A stretch of 64,000 nucleotides of DNA from Meiothermus ruber DSM 1279 (GTDB lineage Bacteria > Deinococcota > Deinococci > Deinococcales > Thermaceae). Of the stretch, positions 44,661 to 55,277 are shown piece by piece. The DNA lies in assembly GCF_000024425.1 (NCBI RefSeq), contig NC_013946.1, positions 1,550,001 to 1,614,000 of the forward strand, read 5' to 3'. A model generated the notes under the pieces. It worked only from the letters and a program-made list of their open reading frames with translations, had not been told where the DNA came from and made no database searches. Every line of letters starts with the position of its first letter. The stretch's first letter is position 1. The translations under genes were made by a program, and so were the position numbers.

Positions 44661-44684
44661 TTCACGATAAATACTGCTCGTGAT
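44661..44684 (+). repeat. Palindromic motif copy P4
   Basis: TTCACGA and TCGTGAT arms with a 10-nt centre TAAATACTGC. It lies between hisS and aspS, centre about 71 bp before the leaderless aspS ATG. Confidence 0.75.
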
Positions 44685-44743
44685 AAAAATCTTTACCGCA
44701 CTTCGATTTTGATAACTTTTCACAAAAAGGTATGCTAAAGCCT

Positions 44744-46486
44744 ATGCGTCGTACGCTTTACTGTGGGGAGTTACGCGAACATCATGCCGGTCAAACCGTG
44801 GTGCTGGAAGGCTGGGTCAACCGCAGGCGCAACCTGGGTGGCCTGATTTTTATAGACCTGCGCGACCGCGAGGGGCTGGCCCAGGTGGTGGTCAACCCCG
44901 AAGCCGCCTGTTTTAGCGAAGCCGACCGGGTGCGGGCCGAGTGGGTCATCCGCGTAGAAGGCTCGGTGCGCCTTCGCCCGGCCGATCAGCTCAACGCTAA
45001 ACTCGCCACCGGGGCGGTGGAGGTCATCGCTGAGCGGATCGAGGTACTGGCCGAAGCCAAAACCCCGCCCTTCCCCATTGATGCGGGCTGGCGCGGCGAA
45101 GACGACCCACACGTGGGCGAAGAGGTGCGGCTCAGAAACCGGGTGGTGGATCTGCGGCGCAGGCGCCTGCACCACAACCTGCGGCTGCGGCATAAGGTGG
45201 TTGCGGCAATTTATCGCTTCCTGGACGCGCACGGGTTTATCAGTGTGGAGACCCCCTACCTCACCCGTTCAACCCCCGAGGGCGCACGGGACTTTCTGGT
45301 GCCCTCGAGGCTCGAGCCCGGCCATTTCTACGCACTACCCCAGTCGCCCCAACTTTTTAAGCAGATGTTGATGGTGGCTGGCTACGACCGCTATTTCCAG
45401 ATCGCCCGCTGCTTCCGCGACGAGGATCTGCGGGCCGACCGCCAGCCCGACTTCACCCAGCTCGACATGGAGATGTCGTTTGTAACCCAGGAGGACATCA
45501 TCGCGCTTAATGAGGAGCTGGCCGCTTTCATCCTGCGTGAGACCCTGGGCCAGGAACCCCCCCTCCCCTTCCCCCGCCTGACCTATACCGAGGTGATGAA
45601 CCGCTACGGCTCAGACAAGCCCGACCTGCGCTTTGGGCTGGAGCTACAGGACGTAACCGAGGCCTTTAGGGGAGGTGAGTTTCGCGCGTTCGCCGGGGCC
45701 GAGGTGGTCAAGGCCCTGGTGGTGCCAGGTCTGCTATCACGCCGGGAGATCGAGGCCCTCGAGGCTACTGCAAAAACCAAAGGCGCCGCCGGCCTGGCCT
45801 GGGCCCGGTTCGAAAACGGGGCGCTATCGGGCGGGATTGCCCGCTACATCCCCGCCCACCTACCCGAGCAACTGGGCCTCACCGAGGGACATACCCTTCT
45901 GCTGGTGGCGGGCCCCTGGCGCAAAACCGTCGAGAGCCTGGGAGCGGTGCGGCTGGAGCTTGGACGGCAGCTTGGCCTGATTGAGCCGGGCTTTAAGTTC
46001 CTGTGGGTGGTGGACTTTCCGCTGCTGGAATGGGATGAGGAAGCCGGCCGCTGGACCTATATGCACCACCCTTTCACCAGCCCCAACCTGGAAGACCTGC
46101 ACCTGCTGGATACCGACCCCGGTCGGGTGCGGGCCTATGCCTACGATTTCGTGCTCAACGGCAGCGAGATTGGCGGCGGCTCCATTCGCATTCATCGCCG
46201 CGACCTGCAGGAGCGTATGTTTGCCTTGCTGGGCATCGGGCCAGAGGAAGCCCAGCAGAAGTTTGGGTTTCTGCTCGAGGCCCTATCCTACGGCGCGCCA
46301 CCCCACGGGGGGATCGCCTGGGGGCTGGATCGTTTCGTAGCCCACCTGGCCGGTGAGGAGTCAATCCGCGAAGTAATCGCCTTTCCCAAAAACAAAGAGG
46401 GCAAGGAGACCCTCACCGGCGCCCCCGCCCCGGTGGACGAGGCGCAGCTGGCCGCAGTGGGACTGGCCGTGCGGAGTGAGGTATGA
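44744..46486 (+). CDS. aspS: Aspartyl-tRNA synthetase (bacterial type)
   Basis: A 580-aa class II synthetase: N-terminal OB anticodon domain ([13 protein letters not shown]), [68 protein letters not shown], the bacterial GAD insertion ([20 protein letters not shown] onward) and motif 3 [13 protein letters not shown]. The GAD insert marks the discriminating bacterial AspRS1, as in Thermus. The ATG at 44744 is 7 nt after TATGCT (44731-44736) and gives the Thermus-like [10 protein letters not shown]; an ATG four codons earlier would overlap the -10. Confidence 0.96.
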   Translation: MRRTLYCGELREHHAGQTVVLEGWVNRRRNLGGLIFIDLRDREGLAQVVVNPEAACFSEADRVRAEWVIRVEGSVRLRPADQLNAKLATGAVEVIAERIEVLAEAKTPPFPIDAGWRGEDDPHVGEEVRLRNRVVDLRRRRLHHNLRLRHKVVAAIYRFLDAHGFISVETPYLTRSTPEGARDFLVPSRLEPGHFYALPQSPQLFKQMLMVAGYDRYFQIARCFRDEDLRADRQPDFTQLDMEMSFVTQEDIIALNEELAAFILRETLGQEPPLPFPRLTYTEVMNRYGSDKPDLRFGLELQDVTEAFRGGEFRAFAGAEVVKALVVPGLLSRREIEALEATAKTKGAAGLAWARFENGALSGGIARYIPAHLPEQLGLTEGHTLLLVAGPWRKTVESLGAVRLELGRQLGLIEPGFKFLWVVDFPLLEWDEEAGRWTYMHHPFTSPNLEDLHLLDTDPGRVRAYAYDFVLNGSEIGGGSIRIHRRDLQERMFALLGIGPEEAQQKFGFLLEALSYGAPPHGGIAWGLDRFVAHLAGEESIREVIAFPKNKEGKETLTGAPAPVDEAQLAAVGLAVRSEV

Positions 46487-46528
46487 GCGGCCGGCGTTCC
46501 ATACTGGCAAACACGCATGGGGTGAGGC

Positions 46529-47437
46529 ATGTCTAGAGGGGGGCGCATATCCTACCATCTGGTCGATGCCTTTACCGAGGTGCCGGGCGGCGGCAACCGG
46601 GTCGCCCTGGTGCTGGATGCGCGGGGCCTAACCACCGAGGAGATGCAGCAGGTGGCTGCCAAGCTAGGACAGCCCCAGGCCGCTTTCGTAACCCACTGGG
46701 AGGGCGCCACTTTCGAGGTGCGCTTTTTCGCGGCCAACGGTGAGGTGGAGTTCAGCGGACATGCCGCGGTGGCCCTGGCCGTTGCCCTTTCGGGAGAAAT
46801 CGAGCCACCCAACAGCCTGCGGAAGCTGTATCTGCGTACCATTGGGGAGTCGCTCTTGGTTGAGGTGGCCGATCGGCGGGCCATGGTGCAGAGCCCCAGC
46901 CCCCGCTTCCGCGACCCTCCTTCCTGGAGAGCGCTGCAAGAGGTCATCGAGGTGATGGGGGCCAACGAGCGCTACATACACCGCGGCCTGCCCTACGGCA
47001 TCACATTCACCGGCCTGTGGACGCTTTTTATGCCATTGGTGGCCCCGGGGCTGGTGGATGCCCTCGAGCCCGACATGGAGCAACTGGCTAAGCTATCCGA
47101 CGCGCTCGAGGTAGCCACCATTCACGCCTACGCGCCTTACGGCCCCCGCCGCTTCTATGCGCGCACCTTTGCCCCCGCCCTGGGCATCCCCGAGGATCCG
47201 GTAACCGGCTCGCCCAACGCCGCCCTTGGTGCCCTGCTGGCCCGCGCCGGGGTGGTGCCTCGCTGGGAGGGCGAGGTATCCCTGAGCGTAACCCAGGGCC
47301 ATCGCATGGGCGGCCCCGGGCAGGTGGAGGTGCGGGTTTCATACGGCCCAGCCGGCAATATCCTGGGGGTGTTCATCGGGGGTACGGCGGTGATCGCCGA
47401 GCACGGGGTGATCGAGCTGGGCGGAAGCCCCAACTAA
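46529..47437 (+). CDS. PhzF-family isomerase with substituted catalytic glutamate
   Basis: A 302-aa PhzF-fold protein (two DAP-epimerase-like halves): YHLVDAFTEVPGGGNRVALVLDA, FFAANGEVEFSGHAAVALA and PEDPVTGSPNAALGALLA. In PhzF the general acid/base Glu45 lies in an SExxFV stretch; the matching position here is Gln (PQAAFV). The GH and Asp of the active site remain. The reaction is unknown; the enzyme may be inactive or use different chemistry. Confidence 0.85.
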   Translation: MSRGGRISYHLVDAFTEVPGGGNRVALVLDARGLTTEEMQQVAAKLGQPQAAFVTHWEGATFEVRFFAANGEVEFSGHAAVALAVALSGEIEPPNSLRKLYLRTIGESLLVEVADRRAMVQSPSPRFRDPPSWRALQEVIEVMGANERYIHRGLPYGITFTGLWTLFMPLVAPGLVDALEPDMEQLAKLSDALEVATIHAYAPYGPRRFYARTFAPALGIPEDPVTGSPNAALGALLARAGVVPRWEGEVSLSVTQGHRMGGPGQVEVRVSYGPAGNILGVFIGGTAVIAEHGVIELGGSPN

Positions 47438-47486
47438 GCCCCCCAGGGGAGGCGCCTAACATCCAAGTAAAGGTGGTTGCAGACTG

Positions 47487-48323
47487 ATGCTCCAGAAGAT
47501 TTCCAGGCTACCCATTCAACTGGTGCTGATCGACATCGACGGCACGCTCTTTGGACCCCAGGGTGTACCCGAGTGCGCCTGGGAGGCCGCTCAACGGGCT
47601 CGAGCCGCCGGTCTGCACCTGAGCATCTGTACTGGGCGACCGGGGCGAGGGTTCGCGCTCGAGTATGCCAAGCGTTTAGACCCTGCGGGCCTGCACATTT
47701 TCGAGTCTGGGGCTGTGGTGGTCTCCGGACAAGGTGAGGTGGTACAGGCCTCCACGCTACCCCCATCGGTCTACCAACGGCTCCTTGCGTTGAGCCGGGC
47801 CTATGGTCTGCCTTTTGAGGTCTATACCGCTGAGGGCGGTTTTTACCGTGAAAGCCAGCACCCCGACCTGGTGTTTCACGAAAGCATGCTGGGCTGCCCG
47901 GCTGTTGTGTGCGGTCTAGACGATGTGGGTGCGCAGGTGGTGCGGGTGCAGTTCGTCTGGCGGGCCTCCCCTGCCTGGCAGGCGGTGCGTGCGCAGATTG
48001 CCCAGATGACGGAGGTGGAACTCCACGAGGCCACCAGCCCGGGAATGCCCGGGGTGGGCTTTAGTTCGGTTACAGCCGCCGGAGTCTCCAAACGGGCTGC
48101 CGCCGAGTGGGTGGCGGCCCGGCTGGACCTGGATCTGAGTCGGTGCGCGATGGTGGGCGATGGCGAGAACGACCTCGAGCTAATCCAGGCAGCCGGTCTG
48201 GGCATTGCCATGGGCAACGCGCCGGAGCGGGTTAAACAAGCAGCGCAACGGGTGGTTGGCCCGGTTGAGGCCTGCGGCCTGGAGCAGGCCCTGGAGATAA
48301 TTCAGAATCATGCGCGATCATAG
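47487..48323 (+). CDS. HAD-superfamily Cof-type phosphatase (1)
   Basis: A 278-aa HAD hydrolase of the Cof/IIB group. Motif I DIDGTLFGPQG, motif II in LSICTGRPG (Thr), C2 cap (about 80-190), motif III lysine near SKRAAAEWV and motif IV GDGENDLELIQAAGLGIAMGN. Typically a sugar- or nucleotide-phosphate phosphatase. A tandem paralogue follows at 48383. Confidence 0.87.
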   Translation: MLQKISRLPIQLVLIDIDGTLFGPQGVPECAWEAAQRARAAGLHLSICTGRPGRGFALEYAKRLDPAGLHIFESGAVVVSGQGEVVQASTLPPSVYQRLLALSRAYGLPFEVYTAEGGFYRESQHPDLVFHESMLGCPAVVCGLDDVGAQVVRVQFVWRASPAWQAVRAQIAQMTEVELHEATSPGMPGVGFSSVTAAGVSKRAAAEWVAARLDLDLSRCAMVGDGENDLELIQAAGLGIAMGNAPERVKQAAQRVVGPVEACGLEQALEIIQNHARS

Positions 48324-48336
48324 CACTTTGTACTTA

Positions 48337-48364
48337 TTTTCACGATAAAACTTATTCGTGAAAA
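48337..48364 (+). repeat. Palindromic motif copy P5
   Basis: The longest perfect copy: TTTTCACGA and TCGTGAAAA around a 10-nt centre TAAAACTTAT. It fills most of the 59-nt gap between the two HAD genes, 18 bp before the second start. Confidence 0.8.
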
Positions 48365-48382
48365 TACTATCTAAAAAACCTC

Positions 48383-49201
48383 ATGATCAGACTCGTAGCC
48401 CTAGATCTCGATGGAACCTTCTATGCCGGCCGCAGCCTGGGCGTTCCAGCATCGGCCTGGGAAGCAGTGGAAAAAGGCCGCCGGCACGGGCTCAGGTTCG
48501 CCGTATGCACGGGACGGCCCCAGGGGGGGTACGGCCTCGAGTACGCCAAGCGCCTGGAACCCAACGGGGCGCATGTTTTCAACGATGGAGCCTCGGTCTG
48601 CGATGCAACAGGCCGCTCGCTGCAAGCGGATCCGCTGCCCCATCTCAGCGAGCTGGTTGGACTGGCTCGAGCCCATGCCCTGCCCTTCGACCTGATGGGG
48701 GCTGAGGGGGGCCGCTACTACGAGGAAGGGTTGATGCCCCCAGAGCTGCTATCGCATATCGAGACCACCGGGGTTGAGGCCCGCTCAGCCCGCCTTGAGG
48801 AGATCGAAGAAACCCTGGTGCGGCTGTGGTTTGTGGTGGGCGACCTGGGCCTGTGGGAGAGCGTTAAGCCCGAGCTGGTCGCCCTGCCTTCCATCGATCT
48901 GGCCGAGTACATCAGCCCCCGCGAGGTCATCGCTGGGGTGATCCGCAAAGGTGTTTCCAAAGCCACGGGCCTGCGCTGGCTGGCCCAGTACTACGGTCTC
49001 TCGCTGAGCGAAATCGCCATGATCGGCGACAGCCACAACGACCTCGAGGCCATCCGCGAGGCCGGGCTCGGCATCGCCATGGGCAATGCGGTAGAGGCTA
49101 TCCGCGCTGCAGCCAGGCACATCACCGGGCATGTGCGCGAAGATGGCTTTGCTGAAGCGGTCGAATATATTCTGGCCTACAACCGTCAAAACCAGTTGTA
49201 A
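48383..49201 (+). CDS. HAD-superfamily Cof-type phosphatase (2)
   Basis: A 272-aa paralogue of the preceding gene, with motif I DLDGTFYAGRS, motif II FAVCTGRPQGGYGLEYAKRLEP (shared almost verbatim in arrangement with the first HAD), C2 cap, and motif IV GDSHNDLEAIREAGLGIAMGN. Substrate unknown. The pair appears to be a local duplication. Motif P5 just upstream suggests it can be expressed or regulated separately. Confidence 0.87.
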   Translation: MIRLVALDLDGTFYAGRSLGVPASAWEAVEKGRRHGLRFAVCTGRPQGGYGLEYAKRLEPNGAHVFNDGASVCDATGRSLQADPLPHLSELVGLARAHALPFDLMGAEGGRYYEEGLMPPELLSHIETTGVEARSARLEEIEETLVRLWFVVGDLGLWESVKPELVALPSIDLAEYISPREVIAGVIRKGVSKATGLRWLAQYYGLSLSEIAMIGDSHNDLEAIREAGLGIAMGNAVEAIRAAARHITGHVREDGFAEAVEYILAYNRQNQL

Positions 49202-49255
49202 AAGCCGGGATATTCTTCCCTTCGCAAACCCCGGCCCGAAGGTCAGTATAGGTGC

Positions 49256-49744
49256 ATGTTCGGTATTCGCGACCGGGAACTCGGGGCGCTGGTTGCTTTG
49301 ATGTTCACGCCGTTTGGTCTGCAGCTCCTGGGATGGGCCGGCACGCCGCTGGGTGGGGGGCCCTGTGGGGCCATCAGCCCGAATCGGTGGCTGCTCGAGC
49401 AACCCCAAGCCTTCTTTTATGCGCAAATTATGCTGTGGGGCCTGGCATTACTTATGGCTACTGGGTTTTTCATTCTGATGCTGGGCTTTATGCACAATGG
49501 CATGGTTCCCAAAGCACAGGCCCGTCCGTTTGTCTGGGCAGGGCAAACCATCAGCAGCCTCACCGCCCTCATCTACCTGCTCACCCGCACCACCGGGCTG
49601 CCCACACCAAGCCCCCTCGGCTGGCTGCTCTCCGGAGCTGAACCCATGGACGCGCTCGGGGTGATAATTCTGCTGGTGCTGATAGCCCACAGCGTCTGGG
49701 CCCTCAACTGGCAAAAACACGCCCACGCCCACCCTGCATCGTAG
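49256..49744 (+). CDS. Multi-span membrane protein of unknown function
   Basis: A 162-aa protein with four hydrophobic segments (about residues 10-28, 55-80, 93-112, 132-152). Pro- and Gly-rich loops and a His-rich C-terminus (KHAHAHPAS). I recognise no family. It is followed 54 nt later by the speD-like gene but has no evident link to polyamines. Confidence 0.6.
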   Translation: MFGIRDRELGALVALMFTPFGLQLLGWAGTPLGGGPCGAISPNRWLLEQPQAFFYAQIMLWGLALLMATGFFILMLGFMHNGMVPKAQARPFVWAGQTISSLTALIYLLTRTTGLPTPSPLGWLLSGAEPMDALGVIILLVLIAHSVWALNWQKHAHAHPAS

Positions 49745-49760
49745 CCCATCCAACCCACAT

Positions 49761-49789
49761 TTCGCATCGGCAACTATCTATGCTAGGAT
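49761..49789 (+). promoter_or_regulatory. Promoter of the speD-like gene
   Basis: TTCGCA (49761-49766), 17 bp, TAGGAT (49784-49789), then 8 nt to a GTG codon. This sets a leaderless GTG start at 49798 and makes the ATG at 49780, which lies ahead of the -10, unlikely. Confidence 0.6.
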
Positions 49790-49797
49790 ATTTTGCC

Positions 49798-51191
<1,394 letters not shown>

Positions 51192-51235
51192 ATAGTTCGT
51201 GCAATTTTTCATCACCAAGGCATAGAATCTAAGCC

Positions 51236-51919
51236 ATGCAGAGGACTCTTTTTGCTGTAGTGGTTGTTCTGGCCATCGCCATCGCCGCTGTGCTATTCGT
51301 GGTCTTGCGGCCCAAGCCCACTGCCAGCACCACAGACGCAGCCGCCGGTGCGCGCTTTGTGATCGGCAACCCCGAGGCCAAAGTAACCGTGGTGGATTTT
51401 TCCAACTATCTATGCAGCCACTGCCGCGACCACGCCAACGAGGTATTCCCGCTTATCAAGCGCGACTACATCGATACCGGAAAAATCCGCTACGTCTTCC
51501 GCGACTTTCCCTTTGGTGGGCAGGAAAACGTGATCCGGGCCGGAGAGGCGGCAGCCTGCGCGGCTGACCACAACCTGTACGTTGAGTATCACGAGGCGCT
51601 TTTCCGCGCTCAGATGCAGTGGGCGGGCCTCAGCGGGGAGGCGCTTGACAATTACTTTACCGACCTGGCCGGACAAATTGGGATTGCACCAGCCACCTTT
51701 TCGCAGTGCCTCAAGTCGGGCAGCAAGCGGGCGGGGGTTCTGGCCGATCAGAAGCTGGCAACCGACCTGGGCTTGACCGGAACCCCATCCTTTATTGTGA
51801 ATGGGGAGACGTACACCGGCCAGCGCCCCTACGATAGCTGGCAGGAAATTCTCGACAAAGCCCTGGCCGGCCAGTCCAGCAGCGATCAAGGCGGTAGCAG
51901 CAGCCCCGCCAAGCCTTAG
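51236..51919 (+). CDS. DsbA-like thioredoxin-fold protein, membrane-anchored
   Basis: A 227-aa protein: N-terminal signal-anchor (residues 5-24), thioredoxin_4/DsbA domain with active-site CSHC in FSNYLCSHCRDHANEVFP, an all-alpha insertion with an additional Cys pair (AAACAADHN, FSQCLKSG), and cis-Pro in GLTGTPSFIVNGETYTG. It is predicted to oxidise or isomerise disulfides outside the membrane. Leaderless: TAGAAT (51223-51228) is 7 nt before the ATG. Confidence 0.92.
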   Translation: MQRTLFAVVVVLAIAIAAVLFVVLRPKPTASTTDAAAGARFVIGNPEAKVTVVDFSNYLCSHCRDHANEVFPLIKRDYIDTGKIRYVFRDFPFGGQENVIRAGEAAACAADHNLYVEYHEALFRAQMQWAGLSGEALDNYFTDLAGQIGIAPATFSQCLKSGSKRAGVLADQKLATDLGLTGTPSFIVNGETYTGQRPYDSWQEILDKALAGQSSSDQGGSSSPAKP

Positions 51920-51936
51920 CGCAACCCCCACACACC

Positions 51937-51967
51937 ACAACCCTCGCCTTCAGGCGAGGGTTGTTTG
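51937..51967 (+). terminator. Terminator between the DsbA-like gene and clpX
   Basis: Stem CAACCCTCGCC/GGCGAGGGTTG with a TTCA loop, then TTTGC. It is shared between convergent genes; the T-run is short. Confidence 0.72.
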
Positions 51968-51986
51968 CTGGTTATTCGGGCTTGGG

Positions 51987-53183
51987 TCAGGAGGCCTGGC
52001 GCAAGCGGGCTTCCTCGAGGGCCATCAACGGTTTATCCAGGTGAGGTAGGTCAAAGACCACCTCTTTAATGCCCGATGTGGGCAGCTCAAACATCAGCTC
52101 TACCATAGCCTTCTCGATAACGGCTCGCAGACCACGCGCACCGGTGCCGCGCTTTAGAGCCCGGCGGGCGATCTCACGCAGGGCCCCCGGCGTAAAGCGA
52201 AGCTCGATACCCTCCATGCGCAGCAGTTCCTGATACTGCCGGATAAGGGCGTTGCGGGGCTCGGTTAGGATGCGCACCAGGGCTTCTTCGTCCAGGGCCT
52301 CGAGCTGTACCATCACCGGCATCCGGCCCACAAACTCGGGAATCAGGCCAAAGCGCACCAGGTCTTCCGGGATCACCTCGGGCTTTTCCTCGGTTTTCTT
52401 GGGGCGCGTGAAGCCAATGGGGTTCTGATCCACGCGGGACTGCACGATGCGCTCGAGGCCATCAAAGGCCCCACCCAGGATAAACAGGATGTTTTTGGTA
52501 TTCAGCGCAATAAATTCCTGGTGGGGATGCTTGCGTCCTCCTTGCGGCGGTACGTTGGCTACGGTGCCTTCGATGATTTTAAGTAGGGCCTGCTGCACCC
52601 CCTCACCCGAAACGTCGCGGGTCAGGCTGGGGTTCTCGGACTTACGGGCAATTTTATCGATCTCATCGATGTAGATGATGCCTTTTTCGGCTGCCTGGAC
52701 ATCGAAATCCGCCGCTTGCAGCAAGCGCAGAAGCACGTTTTCTACATCCTCGCCCACATAGCCAGCCTCGGTCAGGGTGGTGGCATCGGCGATGGCAAAA
52801 GGCACATCCAGCATCCGGGCCAGGGTCTCGGCCAGCAAGGTTTTGCCGGTTCCGGTAGGGCCGATCAGCAGCACGTTGGACTTCTGAACCTCGGCCTCTG
52901 GATGCAGCAGGCGCTTGTAGTGGTTATAGACCGCAACTGAAAGGGTCTTTTTGGGTAGCTCCTGCCCGATCACATACTGATCCAGGAAGCTTTTGATCTC
53001 AGCCGGCTTGGGCAGGTGGCGCGGCCCCACAAAACTCGGCCTGGGCTCGGCCTCGAGCAGGTCATTGGCCCGGTCGACACACTCGTTGCAAATGTACACC
53101 TCACCCAGCGGGGACTCGATAAGGTGCGCTACCTCGGGGTGCTGTTTACCGCAAAAGCTACAGGAGGGCTTAGTGCGTTTCAC
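51987..53183 (-). CDS. clpX: ATP-dependent Clp protease ATPase subunit ClpX
   Basis: A 398-aa AAA+ unfoldase. N-terminal zinc finger [28 protein letters not shown], Walker [22 protein letters not shown], Walker [15 protein letters not shown], the RKHPHQEF pore-2 region, the IGF loop NPIGFTRPK that docks on ClpP, and the C-terminal small domain [18 protein letters not shown]. It overlaps the end of clpP by 14 nt, so translation is coupled. Confidence 0.97.
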   Translation of the reverse strand: MKRTKPSCSFCGKQHPEVAHLIESPLGEVYICNECVDRANDLLEAEPRPSFVGPRHLPKPAEIKSFLDQYVIGQELPKKTLSVAVYNHYKRLLHPEAEVQKSNVLLIGPTGTGKTLLAETLARMLDVPFAIADATTLTEAGYVGEDVENVLLRLLQAADFDVQAAEKGIIYIDEIDKIARKSENPSLTRDVSGEGVQQALLKIIEGTVANVPPQGGRKHPHQEFIALNTKNILFILGGAFDGLERIVQSRVDQNPIGFTRPKKTEEKPEVIPEDLVRFGLIPEFVGRMPVMVQLEALDEEALVRILTEPRNALIRQYQELLRMEGIELRFTPGALREIARRALKRGTGARGLRAVIEKAMVELMFELPTSGIKEVVFDLPHLDKPLMALEEARLRQAS

Positions 53184-53757
53184 GGCTAACCACCTGGTCT
53201 ACCAGTCCATAGGCCGCAGCTTCTTCAGCGGTCAGGTAGTAATCCCGCTCCGTATCGCGCTCCACTTTCTCGAGGGGTTGATTGGTGTGCCGTGCCAGGA
53301 TGGTGTTAAGCACCTTGCGGGTCTTGAGGATCTGTTCAGCCTGGATGGCGATATCGGTGGCCTGACCCCCCAGGCCCCGGGCCCAGGGCTGGTGGATCAT
53401 GACCTTGGAGTGGGGCAGCGCGTAGCGCTTGCCTGGCTCACCCGCCGCCAGCAACACCGCCCCCATGGAGGCAGCAAGGCCCACACAAATGGTCGAGACG
53501 GGGGCCGTCACAAACTGCATGGTGTCGTAGATAGCCAGGCCCGCGTCCACATCGCCGCCGGGCGAGTTGATGTACATACGGATCTCCTGGTTAGGGTTTT
53601 GCGCCGCCAGGAAGAGAATCTGCGCCACCACCGTGTTAGCCACCTGGGCGTCTATGGGCGTGCCCAAGAAGATAATGCGATCCTTGAGCAGGCGGCTGTA
53701 AATGTCGTAAACCCGTTCACCACGAGCGGTTTGTTCGATGACATATGGAACGATCAT
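53170..53757 (-). CDS. clpP: ATP-dependent Clp protease proteolytic subunit
   Basis: A 195-aa serine peptidase forming the ClpP tetradecamer. Catalytic Ser in [14 protein letters not shown], His in [12 protein letters not shown], Asp near [13 protein letters not shown]. The ATG at 53755-53757 gives the usual [15 protein letters not shown] start and is 9 nt from TACAAT (53767-53772, minus), so it is leaderless; upstream in-frame codons would overlap the promoter. First gene of clpP-clpX; tig lies 154 nt upstream behind its own terminator. Confidence 0.97.
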   Translation of the reverse strand: MIVPYVIEQTARGERVYDIYSRLLKDRIIFLGTPIDAQVANTVVAQILFLAAQNPNQEIRMYINSPGGDVDAGLAIYDTMQFVTAPVSTICVGLAASMGAVLLAAGEPGKRYALPHSKVMIHQPWARGLGGQATDIAIQAEQILKTRKVLNTILARHTNQPLEKVERDTERDYYLTAEEAAAYGLVDQVVSRETH

Positions 53758-53863
53758 ATCGGCTCTATTGTATGCTGGCGGGCCGGGCCAAGAGGGCATT
53801 GGCGCACATAGCGACCCTCAAAAAAACAGGTCAACGAGCGTGATAAACCCGCCTTGAAAGCAG

Positions 53864-53894
53864 AAAACCCCCTACCCTTGGCAGGCTCGGGGGG
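53864..53894 (-). terminator. Terminator of tig
   Basis: On the minus strand CCCCC and GGGGG arms, with an inner CCT/AGG pair, are followed by TTTT. It sits 18 nt after the tig stop and ahead of the clpP promoter. Confidence 0.75.
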
Positions 53895-53911
53895 CTGGAT
53901 TGGGCGAATGT

Positions 53912-55135
53912 TCAGGCCGATGCGCCCTCGAGAATCTGCACCGCCTCGAGCAGGGCTTTATCGTGCAGGCGCTGTATTCTGAGGCGGGCCAGGGCTTCCT
54001 GGTCGAGTTCATTCTGGAGCCGCGCGGGTGTGGTGCGGTAGGAGCGGGCCAGTTCGGCCAGGAATTCATCAAACTCTTCCTGGCTCAGTGCGGTCTTGAG
54101 CTCTTCGGCCAGGGCTTCTACTGCCAGGGAACGGCGCAGGCGTTTGGTTGCGTTCTGGCTGAGGTTTTGCTTGAATTCCTCGAGCTTGCCATCCCGCTCG
54201 AGCTGCTGCAGGTACTCGTTGATATCGAGCCTCTGTTGCTGCAAATCCTCAGCCAGGCTCTGGAGCAGGCTGCGTTCTTCGCGCTGCTGCATGGAGGGGG
54301 GAATCTCCACCTCGAGGGCCTCGGCCAGTTTTTCTAAAAGCTGCGAGGCCTTGGCGTTGCGGGTCTCCCGCTCAAACTGCGCTTTGAGGCTCTCGCGAAC
54401 CTTGGCGGTGAGGGCCTCGAGGTTGTCTTCACCGACGGTCTTGGCAAACTCGTCGTCCAGTTCGGGAAGCTGCAGGGCCTTGACCTCCAGAACCTTGGTT
54501 TTAACCTCGCGCACCACGGTCTCGCCGTCCTTTACCGGCACCAAGACCTCGTCACCGGCCTTCTTGCCCAGCAAGGCCTCGCGCACATGGGGCTGGGCGT
54601 TCTCCATCACCACCGGAAAGCGCCCCCCGTCCTCGGTCTCGATAAACACGTGATCGTTGGCCTGAACCTCCCGATCGACCGCAACCATCTCACCGTAGCG
54701 GCTGCGCAGGTCTTCCAGCGCCCGGTTCACCACCTCGTCGGTGAGCTCGGGTGTCTCGACCTCGAGCTTAAAGCTCCGCCAGTCGGGCAGTTTTACTTCC
54801 GGGTAGTTCTCCACCTCCACCGTATAAACGAAGGGTTCCCCAAAAGTCAGGTGCTCTTCCAGAACCCTGGCCCCTACCGGTAGAAGCGAAAGCTCACGGG
54901 CCGCCTTGGGGAAAGTCTCATCGCGCAAGGCCTCTTTAACCTCGTCCAGCAAAAGCTCTTTCCCTATCTTGGCCTCTATCACCTTCGCCGGAGCCTTCCC
55001 GGGTCTAAAGCCCGGAACCCTGACCCGGCTGGCATAGTCGTTTAAAACTGAGCGGTAGGCCTGTTCGACCTGGCTGGCCGGAACCTCCACCTTGATTTTT
55101 ACCTTGTAGCCATCGCGTTCTAGAATTTCTGCCAC
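53912..55135 (-). CDS. tig: Trigger factor (ribosome-associated chaperone)
   Basis: A 407-aa three-domain chaperone: N-terminal ribosome-binding domain with GFRPGKAPAKVI (signature loop), a central FKBP-type PPIase domain (about 150-235, QANDHVFIETEDG to VLVPVKDGE), and a long alpha-helical C-terminal domain. It assists folding at the exit tunnel. The tig-clpP-clpX order is conserved in bacteria. A -10 TAAACT (55176-55181, minus) gives a leader of about 35 nt. Confidence 0.95.
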   Translation of the reverse strand: MAEILERDGYKVKIKVEVPASQVEQAYRSVLNDYASRVRVPGFRPGKAPAKVIEAKIGKELLLDEVKEALRDETFPKAARELSLLPVGARVLEEHLTFGEPFVYTVEVENYPEVKLPDWRSFKLEVETPELTDEVVNRALEDLRSRYGEMVAVDREVQANDHVFIETEDGGRFPVVMENAQPHVREALLGKKAGDEVLVPVKDGETVVREVKTKVLEVKALQLPELDDEFAKTVGEDNLEALTAKVRESLKAQFERETRNAKASQLLEKLAEALEVEIPPSMQQREERSLLQSLAEDLQQQRLDINEYLQQLERDGKLEEFKQNLSQNATKRLRRSLAVEALAEELKTALSQEEFDEFLAELARSYRTTPARLQNELDQEALARLRIQRLHDKALLEAVQILEGASA

Positions 55136-55184
55136 AACACACCTCGAGTTCGACCGCGGGGGTCGCCAAGGTCATAGTTTACAA

Positions 55185-55269
55185 CCCCAAACGGGTTTGA
55201 GATACACCCCGTTGGGGACAAGTGACCCTGTATACCCCCCTCCGGTACAGAGTACCCTGTGAGACAGGG
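55185..55269 (+). promoter_or_regulatory. Two inverted repeats in the tig/SQR divergent region
   Basis: A larger imperfect repeat, CCCCAAACGGG (55185-55195) with CCCCGTTGGGG (55207-55217), and a perfect hairpin CCCTGT-GAG-ACAGGG (55255-55269) just ahead of the flavoprotein Shine-Dalgarno. The second would fold in the mRNA and could mask the ribosome-binding site. Confidence 0.45.
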
Positions 55270-55277
55270 AGCTAGTT

